64,000 nt of DNA from Poriferisphaera corsica (GCF_007747445.1 NZ_CP036425.1:3580175-3644174), one strand, 5' to 3'. Counted from the first letter of the stretch, positions 25,866 to 36,047 are shown. Numbers and translations: made by a program. Notes: a model not told the origin generated them from the letters alone.

Positions 25866-26732
25866 TCAGCCGTTCGACTGTTCGAGTCGGCGTCGCTTGA
25901 ATTCTCTAATGAGTAAGAGGCTAATAATGCTGCCGAGCAATACGACAGTGACCCAGCCAGCAAATCTCATCAATCTTGTCACGGCCAACGTATATTGGCC
26001 AGCTACATGGTCGTACTGGAAACACATCATGACGACTTGATCCAAAAACGAGCCGACTTTGTTGTCAGCTGCTTCCATGAGCGCGAATTTCATTTGACTT
26101 GGTGGGTAAACAATACCTGCCAAATACTTCGTGATCGTGCCATCAGGAGATGTAATCACGATTGCGGCGGGGTGAGCAAACTGTTTAGATGCTTCATCCC
26201 ATTTAAAACCAAAGCCTGTGGCTTTCGTAAGTTTTTCAATACTATCGCGGCTGCCCGTAAGGAAATCCCAACCATTACCCTTGACTTGCTTTGCCCCACC
26301 CATCGTAGCAAAGATTGTATCGCGCTTATCTGAAGCGAGCTGCGAGGTTTCAGCGTAGTCGAAACTCACAGTTAAAATGCGGTATTCATCACCGGGGTTC
26401 CAATTCAGCTTCTTAACACCATCTGTCAACCCTTGCAGTACAACGCCACAAAGCATGGGACAGTCGTAGTAACCAAGATTAATGATGACGGGTTTGCCAT
26501 CCTTATAATAATCCGCAAGCGTTACGGTTTTACCGTTTTGATCTGTAAACTGAAGATCTAAGGGAATCTTATTGCCTAGTTTTTCGTCGAGTTTAACCTC
26601 GTCAAAAATCGCAGGCTTGGTTTCCATAAGTGGCAGTTCATCTTGTCGATAGTAGCCCTGTGCAAAAACTGAATTTGTTGATGCCAACAACACTAATCCC
26701 GAAAGCAGATATATGCATACACGAACCGTCAT
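25866..26732 (-). CDS. Sco1/SenC family copper chaperone
   Basis: Thioredoxin-fold protein that delivers copper to the CuA site of subunit II. The copper ligands are Cys91 and Cys95 (CPMLC) and His187 (FAHPAA). A signal-like helix lies at the N-terminus, and a C-terminal membrane helix (WVTVVLLGSIISLLLI) anchors it. The ATG at 26732 has GGAG eight bases upstream; the frame extends to 26843 and would overlap the preceding gene. Placement between alternative complex III and oxidase genes fits its role. Confidence 0.93.
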   Translation of the reverse strand: MTVRVCIYLLSGLVLLASTNSVFAQGYYRQDELPLMETKPAIFDEVKLDEKLGNKIPLDLQFTDQNGKTVTLADYYKDGKPVIINLGYYDCPMLCGVVLQGLTDGVKKLNWNPGDEYRILTVSFDYAETSQLASDKRDTIFATMGGAKQVKGNGWDFLTGSRDSIEKLTKATGFGFKWDEASKQFAHPAAIVITSPDGTITKYLAGIVYPPSQMKFALMEAADNKVGSFLDQVVMMCFQYDHVAGQYTLAVTRLMRFAGWVTVVLLGSIISLLLIREFKRRRLEQSNG

Positions 26733-26826
26733 GGTCTGATCTCCATGCGTGAGACACAGGCTTGATTTTTTGATTCGCTTACAAAACGCTTTCATAGCAA
26801 AACAGTATCCTTCTCCGCTAACGGCT

Positions 26827-27120
26827 TTATTTTCTATCAACAACCAATTTCATCGCAACATCAATAGGAATGTGGTCATTCCCTTGGGCATCTTTACCAG
26901 TTGTCGTGATGTTAGCCAGTTGCTCTGATCTGAGTGATTCAAGCACTTCATTAGGCACCTCAACAACACGCTCTTGGCGGATGTAACCAATCTCGGTTTG
27001 TATCCATGCGATCATGCCTACGAAAATAATCAAAATGAGCATGACGCCTGCGATCACAATCGTGACAAGAACACCAACGTTCATGTCACGATTTTCATGT
27101 TTTGCTTTTTCCAACGGCAT
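26827..27120 (-). CDS. Small single-helix membrane protein of the respiratory cluster
   Basis: A 97-residue protein with one helix (VGVLVTIVIAGVMLILIIFVGMIAWI) and a polar C-terminal domain beginning with TEIGYIRQERVVEVPNE. I do not recognise a named family. Its position between actF and the Sco gene suggests an accessory or assembly role in the complex III-oxidase unit; that role is inference. Confidence 0.75.
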   Translation of the reverse strand: MPLEKAKHENRDMNVGVLVTIVIAGVMLILIIFVGMIAWIQTEIGYIRQERVVEVPNEVLESLRSEQLANITTTGKDAQGNDHIPIDVAMKLVVDRK

Positions 27121-27243
27121 ATTTTTCTGCTCAATATTAGTTTAGATTAATTTTAAAATGCTCTAAGGGATTTCCGAATCACATTTTGTTTTTAACTATT
27201 TCAGCTTTAAACCTTTGCGTCTTAAACGACATCATGGCAAATC

Positions 27244-28614
27244 TTAAATGTTATGGAAGCCAAGTGAGTCGTGTAAACGTGGATCTTTAGTTGGAACCGC
27301 ATTATATCTTGCAAAATTACGCAGCGTCATTCCGACCATCAATGCAAACATCCCAACGCCTGTGCCAATCTCCATAATGCCAAGATTGACGTGATGGGAA
27401 TCGTACATCGGCATGATAATCCACCAGATATCTATGTAATGCATGACCATCAAGAACACCGCCCAAAATGTGAGCAAAGCGAAATTACGTTTGATGTGGC
27501 GTGAGAGTAACCCAGCAAACGGAATCAGCAACTGACCAAACAAAAGGATTAAACCGACATAGGTCCAACCGGTCATTTCTGAGGGCACTTGCGTGATACC
27601 GTGAAGTTTATACCAAGCCGTTTCTTCTGGCAGGTTGGCGTACCATATCAGCATGTACTGCGAAAACGCGATATAACCCCAGAAAAAGACAAAGGCAAAT
27701 AACAATTTACCAAGGTCATGCATATGCTCTTTATTTACAGAAACTAGTACACCCAGCTTTTTAAACATCATAATCATGATGATGATAAAACTGACCGCAC
27801 TGAGGAATGCACCCGTAAAGTAATAGACTCCGAACATGGTTGAAAACCAAACAGGGTCAAGACTCATAAGCAGGTCAAAAGATGCGAATGTAATCGTTAA
27901 CGCAAAAGCTAGCGTGTTGATCGGCGACAGACCTTCCATTCTATTGGTCAGAGTATGATCGCCGGTTTCATCCTGCTTGGTACTCGAACGCCAATAGAAT
28001 CTTGCTGCTAGAAGCCAAATCGCAAAAAACACAACCCAGCGGACGACAAAAAACATTGGATTCAGATATGGACGTTTCGCTAGCATCATTTCTGGTGGAT
28101 AGTAGTGTTCGCCATGACTCTCAGAATCCGCCTCAGCAGTCTGTTCGGATTGATTCGCGACGGTAATAATCTCTGGCTGATCTGCGGTAGCATGTCCCCC
28201 TGCCCCAAGTTTTTCTTCCCAATGATGCGCCGATACAGCCCATGGATATAACTCACCATTACCACTCAAAACCATTCCTAGAATCGGTAGAAAAAGAATC
28301 AACAGTAACGGCAATGTATTCGCGATTGACTCAATGGGGCGTCTTACCACAACAACCCAGCCTGCACGAAACAAATGCGTGAGAATCAATAGAATTAATG
28401 CACCCAGTGCGATACTCAAGACAAAAGCAAAACCGGTTAAATACGCAAACTGCATATGCCGACTAAACAAATTACCTTCTGAGATCAGCGAGACCACAAA
28501 CGCTGCGACCAAGCCGATCACCCCAATCGCAATCCAGATACGCGCCGCACCTCTTGCTTTATCACCAAGTGGCTTTGCGTCAATCGGATCTAAATATGCA
28601 CCGTGTTCTGCCAC
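27244..28614 (-). CDS. actF: Alternative complex III, membrane subunit ActF
   Basis: A 456-residue polytopic protein with about ten helices, related to the NrfD-like quinol-oxidising subunits (ActC/ActF). Motifs include HLFRAGWVVVVRRPIESIAN early, LLMSLDPVWFSTMFGVYYF, FAFVFFWGYIAFSQYMLIWYANLPEET and LLSRHIKRNFALLTFW. A polar loop of about 60 residues (about 130-195) is rich in His and Glu. It follows actE, and a small membrane protein and Sco follow it. Assignment rests on motif pattern and synteny. Confidence 0.9.
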   Translation of the reverse strand: MAEHGAYLDPIDAKPLGDKARGAARIWIAIGVIGLVAAFVVSLISEGNLFSRHMQFAYLTGFAFVLSIALGALILLILTHLFRAGWVVVVRRPIESIANTLPLLLILFLPILGMVLSGNGELYPWAVSAHHWEEKLGAGGHATADQPEIITVANQSEQTAEADSESHGEHYYPPEMMLAKRPYLNPMFFVVRWVVFFAIWLLAARFYWRSSTKQDETGDHTLTNRMEGLSPINTLAFALTITFASFDLLMSLDPVWFSTMFGVYYFTGAFLSAVSFIIIMIMMFKKLGVLVSVNKEHMHDLGKLLFAFVFFWGYIAFSQYMLIWYANLPEETAWYKLHGITQVPSEMTGWTYVGLILLFGQLLIPFAGLLSRHIKRNFALLTFWAVFLMVMHYIDIWWIIMPMYDSHHVNLGIMEIGTGVGMFALMVGMTLRNFARYNAVPTKDPRLHDSLGFHNI

Positions 28615-28640
28615 AGTTCTACTCCGTCGTGCTTATGCTG

Positions 28641-28660
28641 GGCGAGTTATTAATCTCGCC
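28641..28660 (-). promoter_or_regulatory. Stem-loop between actE and actF
   Basis: GGCGAG-N8-CTCGCC in the 77-base gap, about 30 bases past the actE stop. No T run follows on the minus strand. Confidence 0.45.
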
Positions 28661-28691
28661 TTGAATCTTACTTCAATGCTGAAAAGCCGGT

Positions 28692-29471
28692 TTATTCTGA
28701 CTGCTCAGCGAGGTCTTTCTCGCTCGCGTGCTGACTAATTTGCAAGGCTCGAATGTAAGCTACAATCGACCAACGATCTTTAACAGAAATCTGCTGACCG
28801 TAGCCTTTCATATTTCTAATACCGTTATTGATGGTGTTATAGAGCTTGCCATCAGCATACTCCTCCTCACCATATAGCAAATTACCAGTTTGAGGATTCA
28901 CTGCAATAATGTTCGAAGCGGGCGTCCATTGATTGATCGTGCTGTTGATGTTAACCAACTCAAGTGCACGTTTATTAACCGCACCATTACCTTGGCCGTC
29001 ATAGCCATGGCACGCTGAGCAATAGATGTTGAACTGCTCCTGGCCTCGTTTAACAAAAACATCGTCAACATCAATCCGATCAGGTATACCACGATAAAAA
29101 TCCAACGTAGCCTCAATACCCTCTTCGTCAGGCTGAACCAATACTGGCTGCCCAGCATCGTCTACTTTGAAACCTAACTCGTAATGCGCATCACCAATGA
29201 TTGCTCGACGCGACACGGTTCCCGCGGGGTTAGGCCGCATGGATCTTTGATCCGCGAAAATCGGATTGATAGACTGCGCATCGAATCGTGGCTGCAAATC
29301 CATATCCTGAAAAATATGAACCGGTGGCTTCGTCGATGTTGTCGTTCGAGCCTTAGCAATAAATGCCAAAGGTACCCAAGTTGCGACAACACCCACTACA
29401 GCAATCGCGATCAGCCAAAACGGCATCTTCGGCAAATACGTGTCCTCGATGAAATCTTTAATCAGCTTCAT
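28692..29471 (-). CDS. actE: Alternative complex III, monoheme cytochrome c ActE
   Basis: A 259-residue membrane-anchored cytochrome c. An N-terminal helix (FWLIAIAVVGVVATWVPLAFI) is followed by a heme domain with CSACH near residue 152 and a likely axial Met in IRNMKGYGQQI near 222. It transfers electrons within alternative complex III or to the oxidase. It follows actD in the same orientation. Confidence 0.92.
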   Translation of the reverse strand: MKLIKDFIEDTYLPKMPFWLIAIAVVGVVATWVPLAFIAKARTTTSTKPPVHIFQDMDLQPRFDAQSINPIFADQRSMRPNPAGTVSRRAIIGDAHYELGFKVDDAGQPVLVQPDEEGIEATLDFYRGIPDRIDVDDVFVKRGQEQFNIYCSACHGYDGQGNGAVNKRALELVNINSTINQWTPASNIIAVNPQTGNLLYGEEEYADGKLYNTINNGIRNMKGYGQQISVKDRWSIVAYIRALQISQHASEKDLAEQSE

Positions 29472-29486
29472 CTCGCTTTAGTCCCT

Positions 29487-29503
29487 CGCTGATACTCTCA
29501 GCG
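29487..29503 (-). promoter_or_regulatory. Stem-loop between actD and actE
   Basis: CGCTGA-TACTC-TCAGCG, a perfect 6-bp stem 15 bases upstream of the actE start. A second weak stem (CCGC/GCGG) lies close to the actD stop at about 29640-29655. Confidence 0.4.
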
Positions 29504-29666
29504 GTTATCACTGACTCACCCAATATCAGCTAAATGACATTCGGCTTTAATAAACTGCCATAGCGGATTTCACCGGCATGACAGATCTCGCGTTTCTTTC
29601 AAACAGCCCATACCAAACGAAGGACTGCCTCCTCATTTCCGCCTGTTAATGCGGATTAACTTTCAC

Positions 29667-30275
29667 TTAATCAACCACTTCTTCAATCGCACTTGCTCCG
29701 ATATCTTTCAGCAGCTTCTCGGTTTCTGCACGTTTATAAAGGCTATCCTTACTATCTACACCAATAAAAAATCGGTCATCTGTAGCGCGAACAAACCTGT
29801 CGATTTTGAAGAGTGGGTTATACAACATTGGCAAACGATTCAGCAAAAACATACCGAATACAGCTGCAAACGCAGACAACAAAATTGTCATCTCAAATAT
29901 GACCGGGATCCATGCTGGCAAACTATTAAAAGGTTTACCTGAGATCATGAACTTGTAGCCTACAATTTCAGTACCAGGCATCATCGGCGTATAAGTATCC
30001 GTTGACATCGTAACTACCGTCAAAAGTAAACCGACGAAAAACCCCGTCACCCCTGCTCCAAGCACAATCCATGGCAATATCGTTGGCTTAATACCCATCG
30101 CATCATCGATTCCATGAATCGGGAACGGCGAATAGACATCCCAACGCTTAAAGCCTTTATCGCGCATCTTCTTGGCAGCCGTCATCAAAACTTCGACATT
30201 ATCGAATTCTCCAATGATGCCGACAATACGTCCGGGCTTCGGTTGATGATCTGATTTTTCAGTGACTTCGCTCAT
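29667..30275 (-). CDS. actD: Alternative complex III, membrane subunit ActD (DUF3341)
   Basis: A 202-residue protein of the DUF3341 family. A cytoplasmic N-terminal domain begins GRIVGIIGEFDNVEVLMTAA and contains GFKRWDVYSPFPIHGIDDAM, followed by two helices (VLGAGVTGFFVGLLLTVVTM and IPVIFEMTILLSAFAAVFGMF). ActD anchors between the quinol-oxidising subunits. The gene sits between actC and actE. Confidence 0.93.
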   Translation of the reverse strand: MSEVTEKSDHQPKPGRIVGIIGEFDNVEVLMTAAKKMRDKGFKRWDVYSPFPIHGIDDAMGIKPTILPWIVLGAGVTGFFVGLLLTVVTMSTDTYTPMMPGTEIVGYKFMISGKPFNSLPAWIPVIFEMTILLSAFAAVFGMFLLNRLPMLYNPLFKIDRFVRATDDRFFIGVDSKDSLYKRAETEKLLKDIGASAIEEVVD

Positions 30276-30333
30276 GGTTCTTACTCAAACTCTGTCACCG
30301 GATTTACACGTTCGTGCAAACCTCGGGGCCAAA

Positions 30334-30350
30334 AGACTCACATCGAGTCT
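30334..30350 (-). promoter_or_regulatory. Stem-loop between actC and actD
   Basis: AGACTC-ACATC-GAGTCT within the 226-base actC-actD gap, the widest gap of the act genes. The minus strand shows only a short TTT after the stem. The rest of the gap is C-rich on the plus strand and has no ORF. Confidence 0.4.
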
Positions 30351-30501
30351 CTTTAAAAGCACGATCCGGATTTTCATCCCGACGGTGCGTCCATATCTCC
30401 CCCACGTTCTCCCTATCCCGTCCTCCTACCCCTCCCTTATCTTTACTCACTCCGCCAATCCGTAACACGTTGATGCCATCAACGCTTATATTCAACAAAT
30501 T

Positions 30502-31956
30502 TTAATCTGGTTGGTAGTCAGATCTTCCTTCAGAATCCATTGCCTCACCCCCCGGGCCACTGTGAGCATGGGCCTCAGGCATCACACTCTTAATTTCAGC
30601 CATCGCACAGGTTGGCAAAAATTTCAGGAAGAGCAGGAACATGGTGAAGAACAACCCAAACGAACCAATAAACATGGTGATGTCCACCCATGTTGGTTTA
30701 AACAAATCCCAACTCGACGGCAGAAAATCACGCACGAGGCTTGTAACAATAATTACAAATCGCTCAAACCACATCCCTACGTTTACACACATCGCAGCAA
30801 ACATCACGCACCATACATTCATGCGCGCCTTACGGAACCACAGAATCTGAGGCCCAATACAGTTGCAAAAAATCATCAGAGCAAATGCCCACCAATATGG
30901 ACCTCTCATACGATTTAGAAACGCGAATTGCTCTTCTGGAACCTGTCCATACCATGCTATGAAAAATTCAACACCATATGCATAAGCCACAATCATCCCA
31001 GTACCCAACATCACCTTCGACATATTTTCGATATGACGCCATGTGATGATATCTTCCAATCCAAACAGCTTGCGACAAGGAACAGCCAACGTAATCACCA
31101 TCGCAAAACCACCATAAATCGCACCCGCAACAAAGTAAGGTGGGAAAATCGTGGTATGCCAACCTGGCAACTGTGCCACAGCAAAGTCAAACGAAACAAC
31201 CGAGTGCACAGACAAGACCAATGGCGTTGCGAGTGCTGCCAAGATTAAGTAAGCCTTTTCGAAACGATGCCAATGACGGCTCGATCCGGTCCAACCAATT
31301 GAGACAACACTATATGCAAATTTTGCGATCACATTCTTCGCACGATCACGCAGCGTTGCAAAATCAGGCACCATACCCGTTAGCCAAAACAGTGTTGAGA
31401 CCGTTGCGTAGGTACCCACGGCAAAAACATCCCACAATAACGGGCTTCTAAACTGCGGCCACATATCCATTTGATTCGGAATCGGAAATAGCCAATACGC
31501 CAGCCAAGGCCGTCCAACGTGAACACCAGGGAAAATTGCAGCACACATCACCGCAAAAATCGTCATCGCTTCAGCGAAACGGTTAATGCCTGTTCGCCAA
31601 TTCTGTCTAAACAAAAACAGAATCGCACTAATCAGCGTACCCGCATGGCCAATCCCCACCCAGAACACAAAGTTCACAATCGGAAAACCCCATGCGACCG
31701 GCTGGTTATTACCCCAAATCCCGGTACCTGTAGTAAACAAATATCCAAGCAAACCGCCCAACATCGCCAGAAGCGATGATGAGAACAAGAACGCTGCCCA
31801 CCACCAGATATTCGGCCAGCCACGCGCAAGATCAGCGACTGTCGACGTTACCGCCGAAAAATCTTTACCGCCTGTAACCAAGGGAGCACGCTCACGCGGA
31901 TCCTGGCTAAGGTTCTTCTCATACGAGTCATGCGTGTTGTTCGAAATCGTTGACAT
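30502..31956 (-). CDS. actC: Alternative complex III, NrfD-like membrane subunit ActC
   Basis: The quinol-oxidising membrane subunit, 484 residues with about ten helices (NrfD/polysulfide reductase family). Visible are the leading [67 protein letters not shown] and [20 protein letters not shown]. It docks the iron-sulfur subunit ActB. The 102-base gap to actB carries a hairpin. Confidence 0.95.
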   Translation of the reverse strand: MSTISNNTHDSYEKNLSQDPRERAPLVTGGKDFSAVTSTVADLARGWPNIWWWAAFLFSSSLLAMLGGLLGYLFTTGTGIWGNNQPVAWGFPIVNFVFWVGIGHAGTLISAILFLFRQNWRTGINRFAEAMTIFAVMCAAIFPGVHVGRPWLAYWLFPIPNQMDMWPQFRSPLLWDVFAVGTYATVSTLFWLTGMVPDFATLRDRAKNVIAKFAYSVVSIGWTGSSRHWHRFEKAYLILAALATPLVLSVHSVVSFDFAVAQLPGWHTTIFPPYFVAGAIYGGFAMVITLAVPCRKLFGLEDIITWRHIENMSKVMLGTGMIVAYAYGVEFFIAWYGQVPEEQFAFLNRMRGPYWWAFALMIFCNCIGPQILWFRKARMNVWCVMFAAMCVNVGMWFERFVIIVTSLVRDFLPSSWDLFKPTWVDITMFIGSFGLFFTMFLLFLKFLPTCAMAEIKSVMPEAHAHSGPGGEAMDSEGRSDYQPD

Positions 31957-32017
31957 TGACGCTAACGCCTTCTTCTTTTAAAGCTCGCATACGCTGCAAA
32001 CCTTCATCTAACCAATC

Positions 32018-32045
32018 GCTGCAATCTGCTTTCGCTCACTGCAGC
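32018..32045 (-). promoter_or_regulatory. Stem-loop between actB and actC
   Basis: GCTGCA/TGCAGC with a 16-base loop in the 102-base gap; it starts 13 bases past the actB stop. Confidence 0.35.
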
Positions 32046-32058
32046 AAACGTATTCCGG

Positions 32059-35000
32059 TCACGCTTCGGTGTGCTCCACCTTTTGCGCGGATTCTTCGTG
32101 ATACTCAGCAGTATCGTTTTTTCTTGGGTTACGAATTTTTGCCATATACTGCGTACGAGGCCGTGTGTTGAGTTGAACCAAAACGCCGTAAGTCCGATCC
32201 TGAGACATATTCTTGGTAACTTGCGCATCTTTATTAAGCAAGTTTCCAAATACGATTGCATCAGTCGGGCATGTTTGCTGACAAGCAGTCTGCAAAGCAT
32301 CCGCACTAATCGTTGGCTTCGTAGGTGCATTAGGATCGTTATTCGTAATGCCTTTCGCCCACGCATTTTTCGTATCAATCTTCTCACGTGCAATCCGCTG
32401 TGTGCAGTATGTACACTTCTCCATCACCCCACGCATACGTACAGTCACGTCTGGGTTGAACATCATCCGTTTAATTTCATTGACAACATCACGCTGTTGC
32501 GTATCTGGCCAATTCAACCACGGCTTCGCCATCCCGCGTGGATTCTTTGAGTGATAATCAAAATAGTTAAAGCGACGAACTTTATATGGACAGTTATTCG
32601 AGCAATAACGCGTCCCGATACAACGGTTATAAACCATTGTGTTCAGACCTTCACTATCATGAACCGTTGCCGCCACCGGACAAACCTGCTCACACGGCGC
32701 ATTCTCACAATGCTGACACATCATCGGCATATGCGCGATTTCAGGTTTTTCAGCATACGCATCTTCAGAGCTTGTCTTAAAGTAGCGGTCAGTCCTAAGC
32801 CAATGCATCTCACGATGCATAAGCACCTGATCTTTACCTGCAACCGGAATATTGTTTTCAGCCTGACATGCAACCACACATGCGTTGCAGCCGATGCATT
32901 TATTCATATCGACCGTCATGCCCCACGCATGTTCGTCCTTAAAATTCACTGGCACTTGATGCGCATCCGCATCATAACTCGGCAATCCATCATTATTTGT
33001 TGAAGGCGGATCCCACAATTGCAAAGGAATTGTGCCAAAATGATCCGATCTCTTCGCGAAACCGCGATCCTTCTCATATCCATCAAGTGTTGATTCACGA
33101 ACAATCGAACCATTCTTATTCTTATCACCGACCCTATGACGTTTACCCTGCATCCCAATCGCATCAAGCAGGTAATGATTCTGTGTCAATGCCAAAGCAT
33201 GACGATTAGCAGTTACCGTAACCTTCGCATCAGTAAAGTGCATCGCTCTACTTGTTCGCAGCGGATAAACATCAACACCAACATCATCCCCGATACTAAA
33301 CGTCCCCGGCCGCTGTTCTTTGCGACCATACCCCAATGCAACGGTAACTACACCCTCAGCCTGCCCCGGCATACGATACGCTGGCAGCAACACAAATTTT
33401 CCGCCAACAGTTACCTTCAATAGTTGACCATCTTTCTTGATATTCAACTTTGTCAGCGCATCTTTTACACTCACAATAGCGACGTTATCCCACGTCACCT
33501 TCGTCATTGCTTCAGGCAATTCCTGCAGCCAACCACTGTTCGCAAAACGGCCATCATAAACCTGGCCGCTCTTAACAAATTTCACTTCCCACTCGCTTGG
33601 CTTACCCAAACGAATAGCCTTACCAACTTTCGCGGGCTCACTAATCGTTGAATAGCTTGTACCAACCTTCAATCCATCTTTAAGAATCTGCTGCCACGCG
33701 ACCTGATTACCACTTACAACAATACCTTCAGATATAAGCGTATCTCGCACGATGTTGTAACCATCACGCGTTTCAACATCCGCAAGTATCGCAAGCAATT
33801 CAATCGGCGACTTGCCGTCAAAAAGCGGTAATATCAATGGTTGCTGAATGCTTACCGTACCATCCCAAGCACGACCATCACCCCAACTCTCAAGATAGCC
33901 TGCACGCGGAAGCTGCCACTCACATTTAACACTTGTCTCGTTTAGATAAGTCGTCAAGTGAATCGCATTTTTTACTTTCGCTAATCCGCCTGAAAAATCT
34001 ACGTCTGCAGGTGCATCATAAACAGGATTGCCGCCCAGAATCACAAGTGTATCAATCTGCCCATCCGCCATACGCTTCGCCAGCTCTGCAATCTGCTTGG
34101 CATTATTTCCTTCTTCTACTTCTTCAATATAGCTTACAGTCTTGCCGCGATTGCCAATCACATCATTAATCACCGCAGCAAGTGCATGCAACTCTGCCGG
34201 CTGACTCTCACCCACCACAACCAGCGATTCTCCCTGATGAGCCATCAAATCTGCAGCCAATTTTTCTGCAAAATCGCGTTCTTCAGCAGTCAATTCAAAG
34301 CCTTCTGCCTCAACAACACGCTGCCCTGTTACAATTCGCCCGACCTCAGCCAGCAGCAAACCAACAGTTTGACTACAAACATTCATCCGGTAGTCCGCAA
34401 CCGAACCCGTCTGCGTAAAGCTTGGCTCTACCGCATACAAACGATTACTCGACTTACCATTTACCTTATCAACCCCGTCACGTACTTTTGACCACTGTTT
34501 TGAATAACGAATCGAGCCGCCCATTCCCCACAGTAAATCCGCATCAAACGTAGCAATGACTTTCGCATGGCTAAGATCATAAACTGGACGTGCACCCTTA
34601 CCATTAAAGGCTTGCTTCAAACCATCAATCGATTGATCACGATTGATCGATTCCCATGTATACCACTTCATCCCCGGATATTTCTTAGCCAGTTCAGCCT
34701 TCATCCGCTTTACAGACGGACTCGCACTCATTTCACTAAGCACAGCCAATCGTCCGCCATTTTGCCCATCGAGTGCACGTTTGATTGTCGTTTCAAATCC
34801 TGCCCACGTACTTCGACTACCTTTGCCCTGCCCATTCAACACCCAGCGCATCCGTTGTGGGTCATATTGCTCAAGCACACTCGCCTGCGCAAACACATCG
34901 GCCGCACCCATTGAAAACGGATGCAACTCATTGCCTTCAACCTTAATCGGACGACCATCAAAAGCCGTCGCAACCAACCCATCTGCAACGCCCCCACGTT

Positions 35001-35298
35001 CAAGCATCGTTGCATAGTATTGCATTCCACCCGGCACACGCCCTGCCGGCCTGGCCGCAAATGGCGCCAACTTTTCTTCCGGATACCGACGACAACCGCT
35101 CAATGACAATCCCGCCAACGACATGCTCGCTGCCATCAACTGCACAAACCGGCGACGGCTCATCGAAAGCACTTGCTCCGGCTCATACCCACCAGCAAAC
35201 TCATCATTCAGCGCTTCCTGGAACTCCGGCGTGTTCGAATATTCTTCCAAACTTCGCCAGTACACAGCCCCCGTCACGTTCTCGCTTTCGGACGACAT
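32059..35298 (-). CDS. actB: Alternative complex III, iron-sulfur subunit ActB
   Basis: A large 1079-residue exported subunit. A twin-arginine signal (SRRRFVQLMAASMSLAGLSLSGC) ends in a lipobox-like Cys. A molybdopterin-oxidoreductase-like domain without obvious cofactor residues follows. Then comes a ferredoxin module with four Cys clusters: CIGCNACVVAC, CQHCENAPCEQVC, CIGTRYCSNNCP plus CTYC, and CQQTCP. It transfers electrons from quinol to the cytochrome subunits. The ATG at 35298 lies 29 bases from the actA stop; a TTG 17 codons earlier would overlap it. Confidence 0.95.
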   Translation of the reverse strand: MSSESENVTGAVYWRSLEEYSNTPEFQEALNDEFAGGYEPEQVLSMSRRRFVQLMAASMSLAGLSLSGCRRYPEEKLAPFAARPAGRVPGGMQYYATMLERGGVADGLVATAFDGRPIKVEGNELHPFSMGAADVFAQASVLEQYDPQRMRWVLNGQGKGSRSTWAGFETTIKRALDGQNGGRLAVLSEMSASPSVKRMKAELAKKYPGMKWYTWESINRDQSIDGLKQAFNGKGARPVYDLSHAKVIATFDADLLWGMGGSIRYSKQWSKVRDGVDKVNGKSSNRLYAVEPSFTQTGSVADYRMNVCSQTVGLLLAEVGRIVTGQRVVEAEGFELTAEERDFAEKLAADLMAHQGESLVVVGESQPAELHALAAVINDVIGNRGKTVSYIEEVEEGNNAKQIAELAKRMADGQIDTLVILGGNPVYDAPADVDFSGGLAKVKNAIHLTTYLNETSVKCEWQLPRAGYLESWGDGRAWDGTVSIQQPLILPLFDGKSPIELLAILADVETRDGYNIVRDTLISEGIVVSGNQVAWQQILKDGLKVGTSYSTISEPAKVGKAIRLGKPSEWEVKFVKSGQVYDGRFANSGWLQELPEAMTKVTWDNVAIVSVKDALTKLNIKKDGQLLKVTVGGKFVLLPAYRMPGQAEGVVTVALGYGRKEQRPGTFSIGDDVGVDVYPLRTSRAMHFTDAKVTVTANRHALALTQNHYLLDAIGMQGKRHRVGDKNKNGSIVRESTLDGYEKDRGFAKRSDHFGTIPLQLWDPPSTNNDGLPSYDADAHQVPVNFKDEHAWGMTVDMNKCIGCNACVVACQAENNIPVAGKDQVLMHREMHWLRTDRYFKTSSEDAYAEKPEIAHMPMMCQHCENAPCEQVCPVAATVHDSEGLNTMVYNRCIGTRYCSNNCPYKVRRFNYFDYHSKNPRGMAKPWLNWPDTQQRDVVNEIKRMMFNPDVTVRMRGVMEKCTYCTQRIAREKIDTKNAWAKGITNNDPNAPTKPTISADALQTACQQTCPTDAIVFGNLLNKDAQVTKNMSQDRTYGVLVQLNTRPRTQYMAKIRNPRKNDTAEYHEESAQKVEHTEA

Positions 35299-35327
35299 CG
35301 GCAATGATCTCTTCGATTGTTCGCTAT

Positions 35328-36047
35328 TTATCTGTGGCACGTCGAACAACTCGTCATATAGGCTTTGTTATGAATTTCATACTTAGACTTCAGCTCCATA
35401 CCTATTCGAAGCTGAGCCTCCTCCAACGTTTCACCTGCCTGCATCGGCGGCTTCCACCCCAAATTCGTCACTTCCTCTACAGGTCGTAACTGCTTCTCCG
35501 GTGCACGGTGACAATCCAAACACCAACTCATGCTCAAAGGCTGCATCGTCTGCACAACCTCCATTTTGTCCACTCTTCCGTGGCAACTCACACAGCTCAC
35601 ACCTTTATTGACGTGTGCCGAGTGATTGAAATAAGCATAATCTGGCAGGTTATGAACCTTCACCCATTCAACAGGTTTGCCCGTTGCATAGCTCTCATAA
35701 ACTGCAGCCAGCTTCGGACTATTCTTTTTCACACCATTCACACCATCTTGATTGCTATGGCAATTCATACACGTGCTTGTTGCCGGTAGAGCTGCAAACC
35801 CTTCGTCAAACACAGATGTATGGCAGTACCGGCAATCAATGCCCAACTGCCCAACGTGTAGTTCATGGCTATACGGAACCGGTTGCTTTGGCGCGTAGCC
35901 AACATTCAGCGTTTTCGCCGACAACCCAAAGTTCACGATCACTGCTGCGTATGGACCACCACCTAATACCAACACCACTACGACTGGCAGCAAATAATTC
36001 ACCCACTTGGGGAACATATAACGTTTTTGATCTTGATGCTCTGGCAT
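35328..36047 (-). CDS. actA: Alternative complex III, pentaheme cytochrome c ActA
   Basis: A 239-residue multiheme cytochrome with one N-terminal membrane helix (VNYLLPVVVVLVLGGGPYAAV). It has five CxxCH motifs: CRYCH, CMNCH, CVSCH, CLDCH and CSTCH, as expected for ActA. It passes electrons from ActB out of the complex. The ATG at 36047 (MPEHQDQKRY) is preferred over the upstream in-frame start because GGTGGA precedes it and family members start with a short polar leader. It heads the respiratory operon. Confidence 0.95.
   Translation of the reverse strand: MPEHQDQKRYMFPKWVNYLLPVVVVLVLGGGPYAAVIVNFGLSAKTLNVGYAPKQPVPYSHELHVGQLGIDCRYCHTSVFDEGFAALPATSTCMNCHSNQDGVNGVKKNSPKLAAVYESYATGKPVEWVKVHNLPDYAYFNHSAHVNKGVSCVSCHGRVDKMEVVQTMQPLSMSWCLDCHRAPEKQLRPVEEVTNLGWKPPMQAGETLEEAQLRIGMELKSKYEIHNKAYMTSCSTCHR

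Noticed and set aside
32004-35060. Numerous short ORFs antisense to actB
   Set aside because: All lie within the actB coding sequence, lack ribosome sites and have no recognisable product.
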